DNA of 64,000 nt from Gracilibacillus caseinilyticus (GTDB taxonomy: Bacteria > Bacillota > Bacilli > Bacillales > Amphibacillaceae), in the NCBI RefSeq assembly GCF_022919115.1, contig NZ_CP095072.1, positions 124,001 to 188,000 on the forward strand, in the 5' to 3' direction. The notes below the pieces were generated by a model, which was not told where the DNA came from, did no database searches, and was given only the letters and a program-made list of their open reading frames with translations. Shown here piece after piece: positions 1 through 8,929 of this stretch (position 1 is its first letter; each line of letters begins with the position of its first letter). Position numbers and translations under genes: made by a program.

Positions 1-3000
1 CTGGAAATAACGTAATAATACGATCTCCCATTAATCAGTTCAGAATCTGTAAACGAAGTATCAGTAACGTCTTCTGCTACCATCGTATAGTCTCCACCAC
101 TTGTTTCACTTCGTTTGACATTATAAGAAGTAGCCCCCTCGGTCGCTTGCCAATTCAATTGTACCTTTGTATCCCCTACAATGGCGTCCAATCCTTCTGG
201 CGCCTCCACCGGTTCAACAAAAACCTGGATATTGTCAAAATAAATGTGTCCACCACCACTTCCAGGTGTTGCCGATGCAATCCGGGCAATTCCTTCCTCC
301 GATAGATCATCGGAAAAGGCTACATCCTCTGCTACCAGTTGATCATCAATATAAATATCGGTCGTTGAAGTTACGGCATTTGCAACCATTTTAAAATGGT
401 ACCACGCGTTATCTTCCGGTCGATCCGTCAGTTTCGTATAAGCACCACTCTTGGAATACACAAAGGTATATTCCTCTTCACCTGCCGGCTTGCGCAATTC
501 CAGCGAAACAGCGGTTTTATCTCCCTCTTCATTTTGCAAGCTGAAGAATCGTGATGTACCTGCCATACTCGGCTGCATAAAGTCCATCTCCACAACGACT
601 GTACCTTTTTGCGGAGCAAAGTTTTTGGCAAATGTTACGTTTGTTCCACCTTCATCATGAAGTTTCACTGCTTTTTCTGAGTTGTTTCCGTCTGAATCTT
701 TCGGAACCTCTGCTACGATGGTTCGGTTAATATCGACTTGAGGAACCGGGCCAACGGTATAATCTGCTGGTGCCTCATTTACTGTTTGTTCTTCAAAATC
801 ATCATCTATATAATAAATTGTCTCAGGATCCCCTCTTGGAACAGCACTTACTTCCGTTGAAGGAAAACTCTCGCCATCTTCGTTCTTCGCACTGATCACA
901 AAGTAATATGTTTTGCCTGCCGTGAGGTCTGACACCGTGTAATTAGTGTCTTCGTTTTCCTCCACTACTTGATAAGGACCACCTGGAACTGTCGATTGCT
1001 TCACCTTATAACTGGCAGCACCATCAACTTGATCCCAGCTCAGAGTCACTTGTTTATCACCGGCATTCGCTTCGACATTTTTTGGTGTATCCGGAATTTC
1101 ACTTGATAATTCTTGAAGTGACACATTGGAAAATAGGGATCTGTTCAATTTCTCAAAATGATCATTCGGCTTAGCTGCATCTGCCATTAAGCCAAAGTAG
1201 ATTGTGTCATCTAATGACAATGTTTCCGTTCCAAGCTTCGTCCATGATTCACCATCAGCTGATATCGAGCTTGTGAACTGATCGCCGATTCGAGTGATTC
1301 TTACCCAATATGGTGTATCTACTGCAGCATCGCTTGTTGCAGCATTTAGTTCTGCGCCATTTTCTGAACGGGTGAATGTTTTCGCAGCCTTTCCACCTTT
1401 CACATAGGATATCGCTGTCGTTACCATTGGAGAGGATTCTTTTAAGTCTTCTCTTATCATCACACCAGCTTCTGCTTCATTGTCTGTACCTGTTATCTCT
1501 TCCACTTTTGCAACTATTTCACCATTTCCTGTTAACTCCTGATAAGCATAATGGAAATGATCCGTTGCTCCTGCCACATCCCCGCTCGATTTAACGATGA
1601 TTTCTTCTCCATCGATTTCCGTATGGCCAGCAATTCCCGGATTTCCAATATCCGTACTTGCCCATGGAGATATATCTTCCTCGGTATTGACATGAATGAC
1701 AACATTACTAGAGTCTGTCGAAGTACCTGTGTCATCGATCGCTTTTGCAGTAAGATGGTGTGTGCCTTCAGGCACGTCACTCCACTGATACGTATATGGA
1801 GCAGAGCTGTCTTCGCCAAGCTTCTCACTTCCTTGATAGAAGACGACCTTTTCCACTGCACCATCGCTATCAGATGCATTCGCTTCTATCGTGATATCTG
1901 ATCCAGTTTCATGGATATCATTCATTGCTGGTGATTGAATAGATACAGTTGGATTCGCTGACCCATTTGCTGCAATCGTATTTAAATATTCTTCTAGATT
2001 CGTATACCCATCTCCATCTGTATCATCATTTCGATCAGCCGGATCTGTTGAATCCAGACCATGATCTGCCTCCCATTGATCTGGCATACCATCTTGATCC
2101 TCATCTGCAATATCTGATTCCACTTCCGCAAAATCGGGATAACCACCGACTTCTTGTTGTGAATTAATGAAATGTCCTGTTCCATTCTCCACTTCATTAA
2201 CGATTCTTGCATCAATCGCATCACGACGCGGCAATATTGCACCACTGTTTGCTAATACATCCTGAAAGGCGTCCGTTGCACTTTGGTCTGGTAAAGGGTT
2301 TTCCATTTCTTTTGGTGAATCGGAGACATTGACATCCGTATACGACCGTACTCCTTTCCAGTTATCCGCTGTCACTTCAGGAGACCCATCCATATAATTT
2401 CCGCTCAAGAACCAATTACTTCGCGGATCCATATCAGCAAATATTAATTCTCGGGAACTGTCATAGGTATTGACACCAGGTTTGTAATAGTTATCAGCGA
2501 TATTATTTTGTCCATTCTCGCCACCATAGGAAGAAAATAAGCCCCAGTTATAAATCACGTTATTTTGAAAATCAACATGGTCAACCAGTCCATCTGGTAG
2601 TGCTGGCTCAGTACCTGGAAAGCGTGGATTACGGCTAAAATTATGTGCAAAAAGGTTGTGATGAAAGGAAGCATTATAACCACCCTGGATTCCGCCATAA
2701 CCGTGGCGCCCCTTATGGTGTGCTGTCATTAACATACTTTCCGATATAATCGAGTATTGCACGGTCGTATGGAGGTTTGCATATAGAGAAAGCACTTCAT
2801 CCACCGACCAGCTAAAAGAACTGTGATCAATCATGATATTTTCATGGTAACGGCCACTTAACGCATCTGCTTCGGTGAGATTCTTATCACCAAGGCGAAA
2901 TCTCAAATAGCGAACGATAATATTATCTGCTTCGATTGTTACATTATGGCCAACTAAACTAATCCCTTCTCCTGGAGCTGTTTGCCCTGCGATCGTTAGA

Positions 3001-3308
3001 TTTTCCCCAGTCAGTTTTAACGTGGACTCCAATTCGATTGTTCCACCAACTTGAAAGATAATCGTGGTATTATCACGTGAAACACCTTCACGTAAAGAAC
3101 CTGGTCCGGAATCATTTAAATTCGTCACATAATACACATCTCCACCTCGACCACCAGTCGTATATTTCCCACCGCCTTCAGCTCCTGGAAAAGCTGGTGT
3201 TAATTGTTTTTCACTCTTCTCGTCTTTAGTTGTCTCGGCAGTCATTTGCACTGGCATCGATGGAAGTACAAGCAAAAGAATAAGTAAGATGATTAATCCT
3301 TTTTTCAT
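1..3308 (-). CDS. Secreted multidomain pectate lyase, PL1 family (3' end outside window)
   Basis: Open from an ATG at 3308 to the window edge (about 1100 codons), so the C-terminus is missing. AGGAGG stands 7-8 nt before the ATG. Residues 1-24 are a signal peptide. Residues ~38-370 form a right-handed beta-helix lyase that starts with AFPGAEGGGKY. Residues ~158-170 carry MIDHSSFSWSVDE, matching the vWiDH calcium/substrate motif. Residues ~213-231 carry HHNLFAHNFSRNPRFPG, the HHNLF...R.PR region with the catalytic Arg. Then come an Asp-rich calcium-binding stretch (~399-440, DTDGDGYTNLEEYL), an Ig-like domain (~448-540), a beta-sandwich (~540-735), FN3 (~740-820), a LamG-like domain (~828-1027) and a second FN3. 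It should cleave extracellular polygalacturonate. The neighbouring PL10 enzyme supports a pectin role. Surface attachment cannot be judged because the end is missing. Confidence 0.88.
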   Translation of the reverse strand, partial: MKKGLIILLILLLVLPSMPVQMTAETTKDEKSEKQLTPAFPGAEGGGKYTTGGRGGDVYYVTNLNDSGPGSLREGVSRDNTTIIFQVGGTIELESTLKLTGENLTIAGQTAPGEGISLVGHNVTIEADNIIVRYLRFRLGDKNLTEADALSGRYHENIMIDHSSFSWSVDEVLSLYANLHTTVQYSIISESMLMTAHHKGRHGYGGIQGGYNASFHHNLFAHNFSRNPRFPGTEPALPDGLVDHVDFQNNVIYNWGLFSSYGGENGQNNIADNYYKPGVNTYDSSRELIFADMDPRSNWFLSGNYMDGSPEVTADNWKGVRSYTDVNVSDSPKEMENPLPDQSATDAFQDVLANSGAILPRRDAIDARIVNEVENGTGHFINSQQEVGGYPDFAEVESDIADEDQDGMPDQWEADHGLDSTDPADRNDDTDGDGYTNLEEYLNTIAANGSANPTVSIQSPAMNDIHETGSDITIEANASDSDGAVEKVVFYQGSEKLGEDSSAPYTYQWSDVPEGTHHLTAKAIDDTGTSTDSSNVVIHVNTEEDISPWASTDIGNPGIAGHTEIDGEEIIVKSSGDVAGATDHFHYAYQELTGNGEIVAKVEEITGTDNEAEAGVMIREDLKESSPMVTTAISYVKGGKAAKTFTRSENGAELNAATSDAAVDTPYWVRITRIGDQFTSSISADGESWTKLGTETLSLDDTIYFGLMADAAKPNDHFEKLNRSLFSNVSLQELSSEIPDTPKNVEANAGDKQVTLSWDQVDGAASYKVKQSTVPGGPYQVVEENEDTNYTVSDLTAGKTYYFVISAKNEDGESFPSTEVSAVPRGDPETIYYIDDDFEEQTVNEAPADYTVGPVPQVDINRTIVAEVPKDSDGNNSEKAVKLHDEGGTNVTFAKNFAPQKGTVVVEMDFMQPSMAGTSRFFSLQNEEGDKTAVSLELRKPAGEEEYTFVYSKSGAYTKLTDRPEDNAWYHFKMVANAVTSTTDIYIDDQLVAEDVAFSDDLSEEGIARIASATPGSGGGHIYFDNIQVFVEPVEAPEGLDAIVGDTKVQLNWQATEGATSYNVKRSETSGGDYTMVAEDVTDTSFTDSELINGRSYYYVIS

Positions 3309-3409
3309 GCAGTAATCCTCCTTTTTTTTGACCAAAACTTGTATGGATGGCTTGGTCGTCTCGTCTAATAAGTTCATCTAACCAACAAACAAAGAAGATA
3401 TGGTTATAC

Positions 3410-3440
3410 AGAAAAAGTCAGCACTAAACTGACTTTTTCT
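3410..3440 (-). terminator. Terminator of the PL10 pectate lyase gene
   Basis: A perfect 12-bp stem (AGAAAAAGTCAG / CTGACTTTTTCT, loop CACTAAA) lies just after the lyase stop. The arms supply T-rich ends on both strands. Confidence 0.75.
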
Positions 3441-3447
3441 GATTGAT

Positions 3448-6400
3448 TTAATCATTCTTAACGGATTTTGTTTTTTTCCGTTGATAGATGAAAATACCAG
3501 CTCCAACTAGTACAATAACGCCGCCCATCATTAACCAGTTATACATATTGGTAGCTGTATCAGGAAGGGACTGTCCTTCAGATTCTTCCATGTTTGCAGT
3601 GTTTTCTTTTTCTTCTGTGTTCTCGTTCGTTTCTTCTTTATCGTTCTCATCAGAAGAATCATCATTTACTTCTTCATTTCCGTCAGTGTCTGTTGTATTT
3701 TCATTGTCTTCTCCATCGGTGTTCTCATTTTCATCCTCACCATCATCTGGATCAGGATCTACCGACTCTGATTGTCCTTCAATTCGATGTAATGCATTTG
3801 ATTTTAATGTCTCTCCTGCTATATTCGTAGAATTCTCTCCTACCACTTCTACATAGGCGCGATTTTCGAAGTAACCTGTAGTATTGGCTACTTGCAATAA
3901 GTCCGCAGCAAAATCACCAGCCCACATGTAGCTTGATCTGTTATCTTTGTCCAGGTCCATAATATCGTGGGTAACCAGCTCGTTACTGCGCTGCGTAAAT
4001 AATGGTTTATTCGTACCAATTTCATAGAGTCGATACCAATATGAACTGGATGGATCCTCGTAATAATATTGTTCATTCTCATCAAACCGTTCAAAACGGT
4101 AGCCTTCTACTTCTACTTCATCAAACCAATTCAATGCGCCTTCAATCGCTGTCTGTACCGCTGGCGTCTGATCTGGTAATGCCATCAGATATTGCACAAT
4201 GCTGACAGACTCAAAGCCAGATATCGATGGTATTTCGAAGGCTCTGCCTGTTGTTGGCTCATACGTAAAAGGGTCATGCTGCTGCCCCCATGCCGTCAGT
4301 TCCCCATCTACCTCGATCTGTGCGTTCACTAGATAATCAGTCGCCAGATCAACAGAATCTTGGATGTCTGTCGCTAAAGCATCACTGATAATATCTGAAT
4401 TAAATGGATATTTTTTTTCTGCCATTAACGTCATCGCGTTTAATGTGCGAATCATCGCATTATCATTAAATGTCACATTATCCTGATAGCTTCCGTTTAA
4501 TGGATAGGCTTGTGCAAAACCACCAGTTTCATATTGTAAGTTTTGCAAGAATTCTATCCCTTTTAAAACAGATTCTTTATACCTTTCATAACCGGTTTCC
4601 TTGTACATCAATGCCAGGAATAAAATTTCATCAATGGTTGCATTGTTATCAATCGTTCCTGTTTCCATGTCCTCAATAAACGAATACGATTCAGACCGTG
4701 GTTCTTCACCATCCCAAGGACGAGTGAATAATGTATCTGATTTATTTTTATCCCATCCCCCATGCTCAATCTGCCATGTTAACAGGTTATCTGCTTGAGT
4801 AATTGATTCTTCCAGGTTATCGGAATAATAATCAGCCTTTAAATATGGAACATGATGAGGATCTTCACTCACTTCTCTTTCAAGTGTTCCATCTAATCCA
4901 AATGCTTCTTCGGTCTCGTAAATCACTACCGTTTGACCAGCTTCGTTCTCTTCAACAGTAGTATCGACTATTGTAAAATTCGCCTGAAGATCAGGATTTA
5001 AGCTCTCCCATTCCCCCGTCGCCGCCAGTAATTCAAGGTCGTTCGGATCAAAATTGGCAATCTTACCATTAAAGGTCACTTTGACAGAATGTCGATCAAG
5101 TACTTCTGCGCTGACAATTTTAATTGGTCCTGGCGCTACGGTTTCTGTGTCAGGTAACACCGTTAATTGGATTTCTTCTGATCTATTTCCCGCCTTATCG
5201 ACACCTACAATCGTAATGGTGTTTTTTTCACCTTGGGTAAGCTTCAAGTCCGTCTCGAATGAAAGATCTTCTTTTACTTCAACTTCTTTCCCATTAATCA
5301 ATACGGTACCAGCTTCATTCATCGTACCTGCAATCGGATATGGATTATAAACGGTTTGGTAGTAACCCCCTTTATCCTCACCGACTGTATCATCTATTGT
5401 TACGATTGGTGCATCTGTTTCATATGTGACAGTTAGTTCCACTGGTTCTGCCGCTTCTCCATCATCATTAACAGCTTCGATGGTAATGATATTTTCCACT
5501 TTGGCAAGCTTCAGTGTATGGGTAAAGGTAAGATCAGCTACTTCCACTTGCTCACCATTAATCGAGACGGTGCTCGGTTGATCAACGGATCCTGAAATCG
5601 TATACATTTTTTCATTTGTAGAGGAAGGCAGTTCATCTAGTTCGATGACTGGACTTGTATCTACTGGTGTGACAGCAACTGATTGTGAATGGACACTGGT
5701 CGCGACATCATTACCAGCCGTTACTACATAGAAATACTCTTCTCCATTTGTAACATCGGTATCGGAATAGGTTGGCTCTGTCAGATTGTTTGCTATTAAT
5801 TCATATGCATCTGATTGATCCACTGCACTTCGCAGCACATCATAGGAAGTTGCATCATCAACCGCATCCCAATTAAGCGTGACTTCGCCGTTCCCAGGTG
5901 CAGCATCTAAGCCCGTTGGAGCTTCTAATGCTTCTACCGGTGTAGCATGAATCTCCTCAGAAACATCACTTTCACCTTCATTTGATGTTAGCGAAAGCAC
6001 ATAATAATAAGTAGTGCCATTGTCTAGTTCACTATCTGTGTAGGAAGTAGTTTCCAATCCAGATGCTACTGTCTCATATGGTCCTCCTGCTTTTTCACTT
6101 CGTTTTAATGTAAATGTTTTTGCTGATTCGTCTGTATCAAGCGCCCATTTGACAGATGCATCGAATAGCTTCCAACCTGCTTCTGTCATGTAATCCTCTT
6201 GATCTTTAAATAAAAAAGTGGAAACACGCCGAGCTGGAATGGTGTCACCATTTACACGCTTGTCACTTTTTTCGTATCCAAATATAGTAGCCTTATCTTG
6301 ATCTCCTGCAACGGTTGCGATCACTTCAGCATCTTCACCTGGAGTACCAAAATTGACTTTCCCTGCCTGATCATAAATCTCCACTGTATCTGTAAATCCT

Positions 6401-6900
6401 GCTGCCAATGGATGATCGCTATTTTGAATGGAAATAGAAGTTTGTCCGTCAATATCACCTGAATCGCCGGATGCAGCACTACTTAAATGCACATCATCTA
6501 CGACCCATCCTTTTGCATAAATAACGGGAATTTTTACGTTCATAAATTTCTGACCAATATCTGCAGAGCCACCTGATTCGCCAACAAAGACAATGTCATG
6601 TCCCTCGGCATCTGATGTTACAGCGTCTTCCGCTCGTATCAGTTCAATGTTGTTAAACCCTAATGTTTCTAAATGGGCAATGGTCTTGTGATCCGCTGGA
6701 ATGTCATTACCTATGTATAGTAATGATTTGCCGCTGCCTACAGAACGATTCCAACTCAATGTTACTTCCCCATCACCCGCGTTTGCCGTGAGTCCTGTTG
6801 GCGCATTAGTAGATGCTGCCCCCGATACTTTCAACGGGCCAATAGGTATTGTTGTGAAGGTAATAAGCAATACTAAAAATGATATCAATAATTTCTTCAC
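3448..6900 (-). CDS. Cell-wall-anchored multidomain pectate lyase, PL10 (PelA/Pel-15E) family
   Basis: 1150 aa from a GTG at 6900 with GGAGG 10 nt upstream. Residues 1-28 are a signal peptide. An FN3 domain begins at ~34 but is interrupted after LSWN (~51) by a ~200-residue ThuA/glutamine-amidotransferase-like segment (~57-257); the FN3 resumes at FTLKRS (~258-320). A second FN3 (~325-410) and two Ig-like domains follow. The PL10 catalytic domain (~690-1055) carries EHGGWDKN, TIDNNATIDE, GGFAQAYP and TFNDNAM. After an acidic Asn/Glu/Asp linker comes LPDTATN (~1111), a hydrophobic helix and RKKTK, a sorting signal of the LPxTA type used by class D sortases. It should degrade pectate at the cell surface. 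No sortase gene is in the window. The domain insertion is unusual (see findings). Confidence 0.88.
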   Translation of the reverse strand: MKKLLISFLVLLITFTTIPIGPLKVSGAASTNAPTGLTANAGDGEVTLSWNRSVGSGKSLLYIGNDIPADHKTIAHLETLGFNNIELIRAEDAVTSDAEGHDIVFVGESGGSADIGQKFMNVKIPVIYAKGWVVDDVHLSSAASGDSGDIDGQTSISIQNSDHPLAAGFTDTVEIYDQAGKVNFGTPGEDAEVIATVAGDQDKATIFGYEKSDKRVNGDTIPARRVSTFLFKDQEDYMTEAGWKLFDASVKWALDTDESAKTFTLKRSEKAGGPYETVASGLETTSYTDSELDNGTTYYYVLSLTSNEGESDVSEEIHATPVEALEAPTGLDAAPGNGEVTLNWDAVDDATSYDVLRSAVDQSDAYELIANNLTEPTYSDTDVTNGEEYFYVVTAGNDVATSVHSQSVAVTPVDTSPVIELDELPSSTNEKMYTISGSVDQPSTVSINGEQVEVADLTFTHTLKLAKVENIITIEAVNDDGEAAEPVELTVTYETDAPIVTIDDTVGEDKGGYYQTVYNPYPIAGTMNEAGTVLINGKEVEVKEDLSFETDLKLTQGEKNTITIVGVDKAGNRSEEIQLTVLPDTETVAPGPIKIVSAEVLDRHSVKVTFNGKIANFDPNDLELLAATGEWESLNPDLQANFTIVDTTVEENEAGQTVVIYETEEAFGLDGTLEREVSEDPHHVPYLKADYYSDNLEESITQADNLLTWQIEHGGWDKNKSDTLFTRPWDGEEPRSESYSFIEDMETGTIDNNATIDEILFLALMYKETGYERYKESVLKGIEFLQNLQYETGGFAQAYPLNGSYQDNVTFNDNAMIRTLNAMTLMAEKKYPFNSDIISDALATDIQDSVDLATDYLVNAQIEVDGELTAWGQQHDPFTYEPTTGRAFEIPSISGFESVSIVQYLMALPDQTPAVQTAIEGALNWFDEVEVEGYRFERFDENEQYYYEDPSSSYWYRLYEIGTNKPLFTQRSNELVTHDIMDLDKDNRSSYMWAGDFAADLLQVANTTGYFENRAYVEVVGENSTNIAGETLKSNALHRIEGQSESVDPDPDDGEDENENTDGEDNENTTDTDGNEEVNDDSSDENDKEETNENTEEKENTANMEESEGQSLPDTATNMYNWLMMGGVIVLVGAGIFIYQRKKTKSVKND

Positions 6901-7277
6901 TAAAACGTAACCTCCTTTTTTATAAAAATGAAATTAATTTAAGAAGCGGGATTCTTTGTTTGAAGTATTCTGAGGAAAATGAAGCTGGTGATCTAGTTGG
7001 TGTCAAAACACATTCTATTTTTACATATGGCTTTTTCACCTCCTGTTATTACTTTCATTCTATCAATGATTAGATTACATTTTTTTATATCAAACAATAA
7101 AACCCTTACATTTTTTGATAGTTGGACTTATGATCAGAAGGTCCATGGATCGCTTAATTCGTTGTTTACATTTACCAAAATAATATTTGTGAAAATAATT
7201 GCTTTTCAGATTATTCCATGATATTCTGTTAATATTTTGACGAAGAATGTCGATTTTGGAGAATGCGGAGGTTTAGT
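6901..7277. other. Divergent intergenic region between the PL10 lyase and brnQ
   Basis: AT-rich region holding the ribosome-binding sites of both genes (GGAGG at 6911-6915, minus; GGAGG at 7267-7271, plus). I see no convincing cre site, T-box or riboswitch. Promoters must lie here but no hexamer pair stands out. Confidence 0.5.
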
Positions 7278-8600
7278 ATGTCATCACGAAGTTCAATGGG
7301 GATCATAACGGTAGGCTTTATGTTATTTGCGCTGTTTTTTGGTGCGGGAAATCTCATTTTTCCAGCGCAAATCGGGCAAGCTGCTGGGGATCATCTTTTT
7401 ACAGCTAACTTAGGATTTATTATTACAGGAGTAGGTTTACCAGTATTAGGGGTATTGGCTTTAGCGATTTCAGTGAAAAACGATCTTCAGACGTTAGCGA
7501 GCCAAGTACATCCTCTCTATGGTATTATTTTTACGGTGGCTCTTTATTTAACAATTGGGCCATTATTTGCTTTACCAAGAACAAATACAGTGGCATATGA
7601 AATAGGTATATCACCTTTTTTTGAAAACCAATCCAATGACTTGGTGTTACTCATTTTTACGGTTATATTCTTCAGCCTGTCTTTATTTATGGCATTACAA
7701 TCAAGCAAAATTGTAGATATTATCGGTAAGGTGCTGACTCCTTTACTATTAATTGTGATTGCTTTATTAATTATCGCAGCATTTATTAATCCTATCGGGG
7801 CAATCCAGGAACCTACTGAGGCCTATACGGTGAACAGTTTCTTTAAAGGATTTCAAGAAGGATATTTGACGATGGATATGCTGGCAGCATTCGTGTTCGG
7901 GATAATTATTATTAACGCGGTCAAAGACCTTGGTTATCATTCAAAAAAACAGATGATGAGGTCTACGATGAAAGCAGCGCTAATAGCAGCAGTACTGCTA
8001 GCTATCGTTTATTCATCACTTGCGTATGTAGGGGCAATCAGTGTCAATGAAATTGGCTATGTTGATAATGGTGGTACGATTTTAGCCGCCTCATCGGAGT
8101 TTTATTTCGGATCATTTGGAAAAATTATTCTCGGGTTTATTGTGATAGGAGCATGTTTGACAACAAGTATCGGCTTGATCACATCCTGCGCATCGTATTT
8201 CCATAAAATTATCCCGAAATTGTCTTATCAACTATGGGCTGTTGTTTTCACCGTAATCAGTGCTGTCATCTCTAACTTCGGCTTAACGACCATTATTGAA
8301 TTTTCGGTACCAGTGTTATCCATGTTATATCCTTTAGCAATGTGTCTATTGGTGTTAACCTTATTGCACCCGCTATTTAAAGGAAAAAAGGAAGTTTATC
8401 AAATCAGTATTTTGTTTACCTTTGTGATTGCATTAGTCGATGGCTTAAAAGCAGCAGGAATCAATATTAAAGCAGTGGATGAGTTATTCACATCTGTTCT
8501 TCCACTGTATGCTGTTGGTTTAGGCTGGATGATACCTGCCATTGCAGGTGGCCTGATCGGCTTTGTTTGGAGTCGTTTTAGGAAGGATACGGTAGCATAA
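7278..8600 (+). CDS. brnQ: Branched-chain amino acid:cation symporter BrnQ
   Basis: 440 aa, LIVCS family, with about 12 hydrophobic segments. The N-terminal signature GFMLFALFFGAGNLIFP is diagnostic. The start at 7278 (MSSRSSMG) is preferred over the in-frame ATG at 7263 because GGAGG at 7267-7271 lies 6 nt before it and would fall inside the longer version. It imports leucine, isoleucine and valine with Na+ or H+. It is monocistronic and ends at a strong terminator. No T-box leader or CodY-like site was recognised upstream. Confidence 0.92.
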   Translation: MSSRSSMGIITVGFMLFALFFGAGNLIFPAQIGQAAGDHLFTANLGFIITGVGLPVLGVLALAISVKNDLQTLASQVHPLYGIIFTVALYLTIGPLFALPRTNTVAYEIGISPFFENQSNDLVLLIFTVIFFSLSLFMALQSSKIVDIIGKVLTPLLLIVIALLIIAAFINPIGAIQEPTEAYTVNSFFKGFQEGYLTMDMLAAFVFGIIIINAVKDLGYHSKKQMMRSTMKAALIAAVLLAIVYSSLAYVGAISVNEIGYVDNGGTILAASSEFYFGSFGKIILGFIVIGACLTTSIGLITSCASYFHKIIPKLSYQLWAVVFTVISAVISNFGLTTIIEFSVPVLSMLYPLAMCLLVLTLLHPLFKGKKEVYQISILFTFVIALVDGLKAAGINIKAVDELFTSVLPLYAVGLGWMIPAIAGGLIGFVWSRFRKDTVA

Positions 8601-8610
8601 TATGGTAAAT

Positions 8611-8636
8611 GCCAGGTGATGTCACCTGGCTTTTTT
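8611..8636 (+). terminator. brnQ terminator
   Basis: GCCAGGTGA and TCACCTGGC form a 9-bp stem followed by six T residues, 10 nt after the brnQ stop. Confidence 0.9.
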
Positions 8637-8712
8637 ATTAAGCAAAAAGTATTTTTAAATGTCGTTCATATGAATCTCCTTAGAGAATGAAAACATAAAA
8701 GAAGGGTTCTTG

Positions 8713-8902
8713 GTTCTTGTAATACGGATTATGTAAAGTGGCATTGTATATCAAAAGTAATTTTGGGATAATTTGTCTGCTTAGCAAAGCTCGGGAAATA
8801 TGCCCCGCAGGACGTGGTTTGCCGGAGCGGGATCCAATCAGATGAAATATTTCATAATTACCACTAAGCAGTTAGTTGACATAATCCATATTATAGGTAG
8901 CA
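8713..8902. repeat. MITE-like interspersed repeat, copy a (short, inverted orientation)
   Basis: The left end is GTAATACGGATTATGTAAAG. The right end, read on the minus strand, is CTACCTATAATATGGATTATG. The interior keeps GCTTAGCAAAGCTCGGGAAATA and a CCGCAGGACGTGG block that recurs in the copies at 16.4, 38.9 and 42.5 kb. At about 190 bp it is an internally deleted version. It fills the brnQ-rocB gap and has no open reading frame. Confidence 0.7.
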
Positions 8903-8929
8903 ATAGTTAGTGAGGACCGGCCGGATTTC

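Noticed and set aside
3488..3856. Long open frame on the plus strand opposite the PL10 lyase C-terminus
   Set aside because: It mirrors the acidic, low-complexity linker of the lyase and is Ser/Phe-rich as expected for an antisense shadow.
6901..7277. Riboswitch or T-box leader before brnQ
   Set aside because: No T-box sequence, specifier stem or terminator-antiterminator pair could be found.
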